A stretch of 64,000 bases of DNA from Pseudomonas baetica (GTDB taxonomy: Bacteria > Pseudomonadota > Gammaproteobacteria > Pseudomonadales > Pseudomonadaceae): assembly GCF_002813455.1 (NCBI RefSeq), contig NZ_PHHE01000001.1, positions 2,666,001 through 2,730,000 on the forward strand. The letters are read 5' to 3'. This document shows, in pieces, positions 57,448 through 64,000 of this stretch. Positions within the stretch are counted from its first letter, which is position 1; every line of letters starts with the position of its first letter. A program made the position numbers and the translations under genes. The notes beneath the pieces are model-generated. The model searched no databases, was not told where the DNA came from, and saw only the letters and a list, made by a program, of their open reading frames with translations.

Positions 57448-58938
57448 TCAATCGAAGGTAATGCCCTGCGCCAGTGGCAGCTCCAGCGAATAGTTCACGG
57501 TATTGGTCTGGCGGCGCATGTACGCGCGCCATGCATCCGAACCCGACTCACGACCGCCACCGGTCTCTTTCTCGCCACCAAACGCGCCGCCGATTTCCGC
57601 GCCGCTCGGGCCGATGTTGACGTTGGCAATGCCGCAGTCGCTGCCGATCGCCGACATGAACTGCTCGGCCTCGCGCACATCGGTGGTGAAGATGCACGAC
57701 GACAGGCCTTGCGGTACCGCGTTGTTCAGGCGCAGCGCTTCCTGGAAGTCGTTGTAGCCGACCACATACAGAATCGGCGCGAAGGTTTCGCTGCAGACCA
57801 CATCGCTCTGCTCCGGCATTTCCACAATCGCCGGCGAGACGTAGTACGCGTGCGGGAACTGCTCCTCCAGTTGACGCTTGCCGCCAAACACCCGGCCGCC
57901 CTCGCTCAACGCCTGCTCCAGGGCATCCTGCATGTTTTCGAAGCTGTGTTTGTCGATCAGCGGACCGACCAGATTGCCTTCCAGCGGATGGCCGATACGC
58001 ACTTTGGCGTACGCGGCTTTGAGGCGGCTGACGATTTCTTCTTTCACCGATTCATGGGCGATCAGGCGACGCAGCGTGGTGCAGCGCTGACCGGCGGTGC
58101 CGACCGCGCTGAACAGGATGGCGCGCACGGCCATGTCCAGATCGGCGCTCGGGCCGAGGATCATCGCGTTGTTGCCGCCCAATTCAAGGATGCTGCGGGC
58201 AAAACGCGCGGCGACTTTCGGCGCGACTTCGCGGCCCATGCGGGTGCTGCCGGTGGCGCTGATCAACGCGACACGCGGGTCATCGACCAGCGCTTCACCA
58301 GCGTCACGGCCACCGATGATCACTTGGCACAGGTTTGCCGGGGCATCAGTGAAATTCTTCACCACGCGGTCGAACAGCGCCTGACAGGCTAGCGCCGTCA
58401 GCGGGGTTTTCTCCGACGGTTTCCATACCACCGGGTTGCCGCAGACCAGCGCCAGCGTGGTGTTCCACGCCCACACCGCGACCGGGAAGTTGAACGCACT
58501 GATCACGCCAACCACGCCCAGCGGATGCCAGGTCTCCCGCATGTGGTGGCCCGGGCGCTCGGAGGCAATGGTCAAACCGTACAACTGGCGCGACAGACCG
58601 ACGGCGAAGTCACAGATGTCGATCATCTCCTGCACTTCACCCAAACCTTCCTGAGTGATCTTACCGGCCTCCCACGACACCAGCTCGCCAAGATCCGCCT
58701 TGTACTCGCGCAGCACTTCACCGAATTGACGCACCAGTTCACCGCGACGCGGGGCCGGCACCTTGCGCCATGCCTCGAACGCATGATCTGCGCGACTGAT
58801 GTGCTGCTCGACTTCGGCCGGGCCTTCCCAGTTCACGGCGGCGATGCGGCTGCCGTCGATCGGCGAATGCACCGGCACTTTGCCGTTCTGATAAAGGGCC
58901 GGGTTCACACCAAGACGATCAAGCAATGCGGCAACCAT
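57448..58938 (-). CDS. amaB: Aldehyde dehydrogenase, probable aminoadipate-semialdehyde dehydrogenase AmaB
   Basis: A 496-aa ALDH7/antiquitin-type enzyme that would oxidise 2-aminoadipate 6-semialdehyde to 2-aminoadipate with NAD. The catalytic Glu is in ILELGGNNAMI (~258) and Cys in GTAGQRCTTLRRL (~292); EIGGAFGGEKETGGGRESGS near 450 is the ALDH7 signature loop. It heads the gene pair amaB-amaA. A divergent LysR gene is the probable regulator. Confidence 0.9.
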   Translation of the reverse strand: MVAALLDRLGVNPALYQNGKVPVHSPIDGSRIAAVNWEGPAEVEQHISRADHAFEAWRKVPAPRRGELVRQFGEVLREYKADLGELVSWEAGKITQEGLGEVQEMIDICDFAVGLSRQLYGLTIASERPGHHMRETWHPLGVVGVISAFNFPVAVWAWNTTLALVCGNPVVWKPSEKTPLTALACQALFDRVVKNFTDAPANLCQVIIGGRDAGEALVDDPRVALISATGSTRMGREVAPKVAARFARSILELGGNNAMILGPSADLDMAVRAILFSAVGTAGQRCTTLRRLIAHESVKEEIVSRLKAAYAKVRIGHPLEGNLVGPLIDKHSFENMQDALEQALSEGGRVFGGKRQLEEQFPHAYYVSPAIVEMPEQSDVVCSETFAPILYVVGYNDFQEALRLNNAVPQGLSSCIFTTDVREAEQFMSAIGSDCGIANVNIGPSGAEIGGAFGGEKETGGGRESGSDAWRAYMRRQTNTVNYSLELPLAQGITFD

Positions 58939-59101
58939 GGGTCACTCCTCAAGCAAAAAACTGAATGTGTGCGGTCGCCATTTCACGACCGGGCAGGCCT
59001 TTAGTTGTAGCGTCAGTACGGCGAGGCAACAAACGACCTTTACGCGAGATATCATTCCGTTTATTCATGCTGCGCATAGAAAGACAAGAAAAGGATCCGC
59101 C

Positions 59102-60004
59102 ATGCTGAACAAACGCCACTTGCCATCGATCACCGCGCTGCAGTGCTTCGAGGCCGTGACCCGGCACCTGAGTTTTACCCGGGCTGCCGAGGAACTGAAC
59201 CTGACCCAGAGCGCAGTCAGTAAACAGGTCGCGCAGCTTGAGGAATTGTTGCAGCACTTGTTGTTCCGTCGGGTACGCCGCCGCTTGCAGATGACCCCGG
59301 CCGGGGATTTGTACTTGGTGGAGGTCAGAAAAATCCTTACCCAGGTTGAGATGTCGACGCATTACCTGCGTTCCTACGGCGGTGAGACCGAAGTCCTGCG
59401 GGTTTCCACACCCTCGACCTTCGGCGCCCGCTGGCTGGTGCCACGCTTGAAAGGCTGGCGCTTGCGCCATCCGTCAATCCATCTGGATTTGTGCAACGAG
59501 CAGGAGGCGGACGATTTGCTCCAAGGGCGCAGCGATCTGGCGTTCTACTACGGCCAGGGTTCGCGCCCCGGCACCGAATGCCTGAAGCTGTTCGGCGAAG
59601 AGCTGGTGCCGGTCTGCGCGCCGGGCAGTCTGCCTGATACGCCGTTCACTGATCCGACGCAACTCACCGATCTGGTGCTGCTGCAAAATGCGTCGCGCCC
59701 GCAAGCGTGGCACGACTGGTTCGACAGTCAGGGCTACCAGACCGAGCACAGCTACCACGGGCCGCGTTTCGAAACCTTCTATATGTGCATTCGCGCGGCG
59801 CAAGTCGGCTGCGGCGTGGCGTTGCTGCCACGGTTTCTGGTGGAAGAGGAATTGGCCGACGGCAAACTGGTCATTCCCTGGCAGCATGCAATGCCCAGCA
59901 CCGACGCCTATTACCTGGCGTACCCAGAACACGCGGCGGAAGTGCCCAAAGTGCGCGACTTCGTAAAGTGGATGCTGGAGCAGATCGACAATCCGAATGA
60001 CTGA
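59102..60004 (+). CDS. LysR-family transcriptional regulator
   Basis: A 300-aa regulator: helix-turn-helix LSFTRAAEELNLTQSAVSKQ at residues ~22-41, then a substrate-binding domain (TPSTFGARWLVPRLKGW; LLPRFLVEEELADGKLVIPW). AAGGA precedes the start. It is transcribed divergently from amaB across about 160 bases, the usual arrangement for a LysR activator and its target; the ligand may be a lysine-pathway intermediate, but that is inference. Confidence 0.92.
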   Translation: MLNKRHLPSITALQCFEAVTRHLSFTRAAEELNLTQSAVSKQVAQLEELLQHLLFRRVRRRLQMTPAGDLYLVEVRKILTQVEMSTHYLRSYGGETEVLRVSTPSTFGARWLVPRLKGWRLRHPSIHLDLCNEQEADDLLQGRSDLAFYYGQGSRPGTECLKLFGEELVPVCAPGSLPDTPFTDPTQLTDLVLLQNASRPQAWHDWFDSQGYQTEHSYHGPRFETFYMCIRAAQVGCGVALLPRFLVEEELADGKLVIPWQHAMPSTDAYYLAYPEHAAEVPKVRDFVKWMLEQIDNPND

Positions 60005-60017
60005 CCCGATTGAAAAC

Positions 60018-60107
60018 TGTGGGAGCGAGCCTGCTCGCGAAGAGGCCGGCACATTCAGTATCAATGTTGACTGAAATGACGCCTTCGCGAGCAGGCTCGC
60101 TCCCACA
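60018..60107. repeat. REP pair, type B
   Basis: Inward-facing REP copies between the LysR gene and pncB. Confidence 0.9.
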
Positions 60108-60216
60108 AGGTTCTGCAGTGATCTAAAAAATTACTGGCAATCTTCGTCGCTGATATGCGCCACTAGCGCCATTGATTGAGACCGCGCAACGGCGCGGCGC
60201 ACCTGGAGACCCCGTT

Positions 60217-61440
60217 ATGAGCGAGAGCGTGTTTGCCGATCGCATCGTGCAGAACCTGCTCGACACCGACTTCTACAAGCTGACGATGATGCAGGCGGTG
60301 CTGCACAACTACCCCAACGTCGAAGTCGAATGGGAGTTTCGTTGCCGTAACAGCGAGGATCTGCGCCCGTATCTGGCCGAGATCCGCTATCAGATCGAGC
60401 GTCTGGCCGAGTTGAGCCTGAGTGCCGATCAGTTGAGTTTTCTTGAGCGCATCAGCTTCCTCAAACCGGACTTCCTGCGTTTCCTCGGCCTGTTCCGCTT
60501 CAACCTGCGCTACCTGCATACGGGCATCGAGAACGGCGAGTTATTCATCCGCCTGCGTGGGCCATGGTTGCACGTGATCCTCTACGAAGTGCCGCTGCTG
60601 GCGATCGTCAGCGAGGTGCGCAACCGCTATCGCTACCGCGAAACCGTGCTTGAGCAGGCACGTGAGCAACTCTATCGCAAGTTCGACTGGCTGACCGCTA
60701 ACGCCTCGGCCGATGAGTTATCGCAATTGCAGGTCGCCGATTTCGGCACCCGCCGCAGGTTTTCCTACCGCGTGCAGGAAGAAGTGGTCAACGTGCTCAA
60801 GCACGATTTCCCTGGGCGCTTCGTCGGCACCAGCAACGTGCACTTGTCCCGCGAGCTGGACATGAAACCGCTGGGCACCATGGCCCACGAGTGGATCATG
60901 GCGCATCAGCAACTTGGCCCACGGCTGATCGACAGCCAGATCGCCGCACTTGACTGCTGGGTGCGCGAGTACCGGGGTTTGCTGGGCATCGCCCTGACCG
61001 ACTGCATCACCACCGATGCCTTCCTCGGTGATTTCGACCTGTTCTTCGCCAAGCTTTTCGATGGCTTGCGCCACGATTCCGGTGACCCTGTGGCCTGGGG
61101 TGAAAAATGCATCGCCCACTATCACAAGCTCGGCATCGATCCGATGAGCAAGACCCTGGTGTTCTCCGACAGCCTGACCCTGCCCAAGTCGCTGGAAATA
61201 TTCCGCGCGCTGCACGGTCGGATCAACGTGAGCTTCGGCATCGGCACCAACCTCACTTGTGATATTCCGGGTGTCGAACCGATGAGCATCGTGCTTAAAA
61301 TGACCGCCTGCAACGGCCAAGCGGTGGCGAAGATCTCCGACGAGCCAGGCAAGACCCACTGCAAAGACCCGAATTTTGTTGCCTATTTGCGACACGTTTT
61401 CCAGGTTCCTGCCGATTCCAGTCTATCTAGCAAGGAGTGA
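60217..61440 (+). CDS. pncB: Nicotinate phosphoribosyltransferase PncB
   Basis: A 407-aa enzyme of NAD salvage: nicotinate, PRPP and ATP give nicotinate mononucleotide. Family features are [20 protein letters not shown] near residue 11, the autophosphorylated His in [12 protein letters not shown] near 220, and the PRPP-site region [17 protein letters not shown] near 320. GGAG lies upstream of the start at [10 protein letters not shown]. nadE follows after four bases, so the two are an operon. Confidence 0.96.
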   Translation: MSESVFADRIVQNLLDTDFYKLTMMQAVLHNYPNVEVEWEFRCRNSEDLRPYLAEIRYQIERLAELSLSADQLSFLERISFLKPDFLRFLGLFRFNLRYLHTGIENGELFIRLRGPWLHVILYEVPLLAIVSEVRNRYRYRETVLEQAREQLYRKFDWLTANASADELSQLQVADFGTRRRFSYRVQEEVVNVLKHDFPGRFVGTSNVHLSRELDMKPLGTMAHEWIMAHQQLGPRLIDSQIAALDCWVREYRGLLGIALTDCITTDAFLGDFDLFFAKLFDGLRHDSGDPVAWGEKCIAHYHKLGIDPMSKTLVFSDSLTLPKSLEIFRALHGRINVSFGIGTNLTCDIPGVEPMSIVLKMTACNGQAVAKISDEPGKTHCKDPNFVAYLRHVFQVPADSSLSSKE

Positions 61441-61444
61441 ATTC

Positions 61445-62272
61445 ATGCAAGCCGTACAGCGTGAGATTGCTGAACAGCTCAAGGTGCAACCGCCGTTTGC
61501 CGACTACAAGGCACTCGAAGCGGAAGTCGCCCGACGTATCCGCTTTATTCAGGATTGCCTGGTCAATTCCGGGCTCAAGACGCTGGTGCTCGGTATCAGC
61601 GGCGGCGTCGACTCGCTGACCGCAGGCCTGTTGGCCCAGCGCGCGATGCGCGAACTGCGTGATCAAACGGGCGACCAAAGCTACAAGTTCATCGCCGTGC
61701 GCCTGCCGTACGAAACCCAGTTTGACGAACACGACGCCCAAGCCTCGGTGGACTTCATCGCCCCGGACGAACGCCACACGGTCAATATCGGCCCGGCGGT
61801 GAAATCGCTGGCCGCAGAAGTGGCGGCGTTTGAAGGCAAGCATGCAGTGTCGGTGGATTTCGTGCTCGGCAACACCAAGGCGCGGATGCGTATGGTGGCC
61901 CAGTACACCATCGCTGGCGCTGCCCACGGTCTGGTAATTGGTACTGACCATGCGGCAGAAGCGGTGATGGGGTTCTTCACCAAATTCGGTGACGGCGCTT
62001 GCGACCTGGCCCCGCTCAGCGGTCTGGTGAAAAACCAGGTTCGCGCAATTGCCCGCAGCTTCGGCGCGCCCGAGTCGCTGGTGGAAAAAGTCCCGACTGC
62101 CGACCTTGAGGACCTTTCCCCGGGCAAGCCCGACGAAGCCTCCCACGGCGTGACCTATGCCGAGATTGATGCCTTCCTGCACGGCGAGCCGGTGCGTCAG
62201 GAAGCGTTCGACATCATCGTGAACACCTACAACAAAACCCATCACAAGCGCGTCATGCCGTTCGCGCCTTGA
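61445..62272 (+). CDS. nadE: Ammonia-dependent NAD synthetase NadE
   Basis: A 275-aa ATP-pyrophosphatase enzyme that amidates deamido-NAD. The PP loop is [15 protein letters not shown] near residue 47, with [13 protein letters not shown] near 150 and the [19 protein letters not shown] segment near 173-195. No glutaminase domain, so ammonia is the direct nitrogen donor. AAGGAG is just upstream of the start. A strong terminator follows. Confidence 0.96.
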   Translation: MQAVQREIAEQLKVQPPFADYKALEAEVARRIRFIQDCLVNSGLKTLVLGISGGVDSLTAGLLAQRAMRELRDQTGDQSYKFIAVRLPYETQFDEHDAQASVDFIAPDERHTVNIGPAVKSLAAEVAAFEGKHAVSVDFVLGNTKARMRMVAQYTIAGAAHGLVIGTDHAAEAVMGFFTKFGDGACDLAPLSGLVKNQVRAIARSFGAPESLVEKVPTADLEDLSPGKPDEASHGVTYAEIDAFLHGEPVRQEAFDIIVNTYNKTHHKRVMPFAP

Positions 62273-62286
62273 TTGGCGATGGAATG

Positions 62287-62323
62287 AAAAAGCCCGCTGA
62301 GGAGTGATCCTCAGCGGGCTTTT
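62287..62323 (+). terminator. Intrinsic terminator of pncB-nadE
   Basis: AAAAAGCCCGCTGAGGA, loop GTGA, TCCTCAGCGGGCTTTTC: a perfect 12-bp GC-rich stem with flanking A and T runs, 14 bases after the stop. Confidence 0.93.
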
Positions 62324-62354
62324 CTTTGGCCATTGCATTGATTGATGCTGATGG

Positions 62355-62449
62355 CCCCTTCGCGAGCAGGCTCGCTCCCACAGGTTTTGTGTCGGTCACA
62401 CATTTTGTGGGCAACCGGGACACGATGGGAGCGAGCCTGCTCGCGAAGA
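62355..62449. repeat. REP pair, type B
   Basis: Outward-facing REP copies between the convergent nadE and azurin genes. Confidence 0.88.
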
Positions 62450-62470
62450 ACGATGACGCGGTGAACCTGC

Positions 62471-62914
62471 TTACTTGACCGTAATGGTGCCTTTCATCAT
62501 CGAGATGTGGCCCGGGAACGAGCAGAAGAAACCGTAGCCGCCGTCCGCTACCTTGGACACGTCGAAGGTCACCGAGTCGGTTTCCTTGGCGCCGATGATT
62601 TTGGTGTGGGCGATGACACGTGCGTCACCTTCCTTCAGGTAGTTCTTGTCGATACCGGCAGCCAGGCCATCGGTGGCGATCGGCTGCATGTCAGCTTCTT
62701 TGCTGATCACCAGGTTATGGCCCATGACGTTCTTCGGCAGGCTGCCGGAGTGGGTCAGTTCGACGGTGAAAGTCTTGCAGCTCTTGTCGATCACGATTTC
62801 CTTGGTGTTGAAGGACATCTGATCGGTGGAGTCAACGGTGGTTTTGCACTCGGCAGCCATCAATTGGCTGCTGGCCAGCGCCAGCAGGGATACCGCAACA
62901 ACTTTGGAAAACAT
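62471..62914 (-). CDS. azu: Azurin
   Basis: A 147-aa precursor with signal peptide ([20 protein letters not shown]) and a mature type-1 copper protein beginning [13 protein letters not shown]. The copper ligands are visible: His in VMGHNLV, and Cys, His and Met in [14 protein letters not shown]; the disulfide Cys pair is in AECKT and DKSCKTF. A periplasmic one-electron carrier for denitrification and redox stress. The start is the conserved MFSKV; a longer frame reaches 63013 but lacks sense. Confidence 0.97.
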   Translation of the reverse strand: MFSKVVAVSLLALASSQLMAAECKTTVDSTDQMSFNTKEIVIDKSCKTFTVELTHSGSLPKNVMGHNLVISKEADMQPIATDGLAAGIDKNYLKEGDARVIAHTKIIGAKETDSVTFDVSKVADGGYGFFCSFPGHISMMKGTITVK

Positions 62915-63107
62915 GGTGAATCTCCAAGGCAGGGTTAACAAAATCACGAATGGTGGAAAGACTGCCTGAATTCTTCGCAAGTTCCTATGACTTGAGTCAA
63001 AAATTGTATACAACTTTCAGGCTATGACACTCATCGACACAATCTAACGGTCAGATCACGCGGCTGAACCTATGATCGAGCCATCCCATTGAGACGGAGT
63101 GCCTGTC

Positions 63108-63197
63108 ATGTTCTTTAACGGTCTGTTGTGCAGTTTGCTCGCCGCCTACGCCTGTGGCGCCAGCGGAACCTTTGAATCGCCAGAACGCGAAGTCTAG
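63108..63197 (+). CDS. Possible 29-aa membrane/exported micropeptide
   Basis: A short frame, [20 protein letters not shown] followed by TFESPEREV, starts seven bases after GGAG. It has a hydrophobic, Cys-containing N-terminus like a tiny membrane or lipoprotein peptide. It stops 58 bases before the LOG gene. Too short to judge by composition; could be a leader peptide or chance. Confidence 0.4.
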   Translation: MFFNGLLCSLLAAYACGASGTFESPEREV

Positions 63198-63255
63198 ACC
63201 TTGGATCGAGGCCTGCCAGCCGTTACCCTGTGACGGATTGACCCAGGAGGAAGGC

Positions 63256-63843
63256 ATGTCTCTGAAATCCGTTTGTGTATTTTGCGGTGCCAACGCCGGC
63301 ACTGATCCGGCTTATACCGAAGCCGCCAAAGCCCTTGGCCGGGCCCTGGCCGAGCGCAAGTTGACGCTCGTTTACGGCGGTGGCGCCGTGGGTTTGATGG
63401 GCATCGTTGCCGATGCCGCACTGACCGCTGGCGGGGAAGTGATCGGCATCATCCCGCAAAGCCTGATGGACAAGGAAATCGGCCATAAGAGCCTGACGCG
63501 CCTGGAAGTGGTCGACGGCATGCACGCCCGCAAGGCGCGGATGGCCGAACTCAGCGATGCGTTTATCGCGTTGCCCGGCGGCCTTGGCACGCTGGAAGAG
63601 TTGTTCGAAGTCTGGACCTGGGGCCAGCTCGGCTACCACGGCAAGCCGCTGGGCCTGCTGGAAGTGAACGACTTTTACAGCAAACTCACAGCTTTTCTTG
63701 ACCATATCGTCGGCGAAGGCTTCGTTCGCGCGCCACACCGTGACATGCTGCAAGTGAGCGAATCACCGCAAACCCTGCTCGAGTCCCTCGATAACTGGAA
63801 GCCGACCGTCACGCCAAAGTGGGTCGACCAAAAACCCGGCTAA
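63256..63843 (+). CDS. LOG family protein (cytokinin-type phosphoribohydrolase)
   Basis: A 195-aa Rossmann-like protein of the Lonely Guy family. The nucleotide-binding loop is [15 protein letters not shown] near residue 40 and the PGGxGTxxE motif [20 protein letters not shown] near 98. Enzymes of the family release free bases such as cytokinins from nucleoside monophosphates. AGGAGGAAGGC gives a strong ribosome-binding site. A small gene of unknown function starts 69 bases later. Confidence 0.93.
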   Translation: MSLKSVCVFCGANAGTDPAYTEAAKALGRALAERKLTLVYGGGAVGLMGIVADAALTAGGEVIGIIPQSLMDKEIGHKSLTRLEVVDGMHARKARMAELSDAFIALPGGLGTLEELFEVWTWGQLGYHGKPLGLLEVNDFYSKLTAFLDHIVGEGFVRAPHRDMLQVSESPQTLLESLDNWKPTVTPKWVDQKPG

Positions 63844-63911
63844 CCGCCGGGCACAGATACAGGGCAGAATACGCGCCGCTCAACCTCACCTTCGACCCAA
63901 GAGGATCGCCC

Positions 63912-64000
63912 ATGGCCAAACCCAATTACTCCTTCGCCAAACGTCAACGAGACCTGGAAAAGGAAAAGAAGAAAGAGGAAAAGCTTCAGCGCAAGAAACA
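63912..64000 (+). CDS. Small highly charged protein, 3' partial
   Basis: Starts MAKPNYSFAKRQRDLEKEKK and continues Lys/Glu-rich to the window edge. AGAGGA lies just upstream. A short, basic, probably helical protein of unknown function; its end is not in the window. Confidence 0.75.
   Translation, partial: MAKPNYSFAKRQRDLEKEKKKEEKLQRKK

Noticed and set aside
62915..63040. ANR/FNR box in the azurin promoter
   Set aside because: TTGAGTCAA near 62992 has the half-site letters but only one base between halves, not the TTGAT-N4-ATCAA spacing.

Overview
This window is chromosomal DNA of a Pseudomonas, most likely of the fluorescens lineage. The reasons are the high GC content, the dense paired GTGGGAGC-type REP repeats, and a characteristic backbone: urt-ureDABC with two acetyltransferases, desT-ureEFG, a braC-type amino-acid transporter, pncB-nadE, and azurin. 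Gene order broadly follows the P. aeruginosa urease-to-azurin region as I remember it. No replicon name or species can be read from the sequence.

Layout. 1-4.7 kb: the end of a TonB-dependent receptor and a FecB/C/E-like ABC importer. 5.0-15.3 kb: a urea acquisition and hydrolysis cluster (urtABCDE, ureD, ureA, two GNAT acetyltransferases, ureB, ureC) behind a clear sigma-54 promoter, with a REP pair in nearly every gap. 15.4-26.6 kb: two adjacent giant genes (2005 and 1697 aa) for dermonecrotic-toxin-like/LRR proteins ending in a NEL-type E3 ubiquitin ligase domain; these look like host-directed effectors on an accessory island. 26.8-29.4 kb: a sensor kinase, then an IS110-family (IS1111-group) element. 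29.5-36 kb: cbpA-cbpM chaperone genes, a DnaK-like yegD, an AI-2E-type permease, psiF, and a 588-aa protein with a Cys-His-Asp triad that may be another effector. 36-48.7 kb: an AraC regulator, EamA transporter, lipase, ferritin-like protein, AsmA protein, a repeat protein, desT, ureEFG, hupE/ureJ, an AGE epimerase and a CDF transporter. 48.8-64 kb: a short-chain dehydrogenase, a gene-free 0.8 kb with DnaA-box-like motifs, livFGMH-braC, amaA/amaB lysine catabolism with a LysR regulator, pncB-nadE, azurin, a LOG protein and a partial small gene.

How it fits together. Urea is imported by UrtABCDE and hydrolysed by UreABC, matured by UreD (same cluster) and UreEFG (29 kb away). Sigma-54/NtrC-like signals indicate nitrogen control. 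BraC/Liv import and AmaAB serve amino-acid uptake and lysine/pipecolate breakdown. PncB and NadE are consecutive steps of NAD salvage.

The most striking observation is the IS element. Its boundaries can be reconstructed (about 28012-29449). Its non-coding 3' end carries, in the expected order, four short segments matching the left and right halves of the target site and of the circularised donor junction, as expected of a bridge (seeker) RNA. The target is the arm of a repeated extragenic hairpin. Other items of note are the NEL effector pair, the Cys-His-Asp protein, the DnaA-box cluster at 49.8-50.3 kb, nested alternative hairpins upstream of braC, and a 94-bp tandem array grown from a REP pair.
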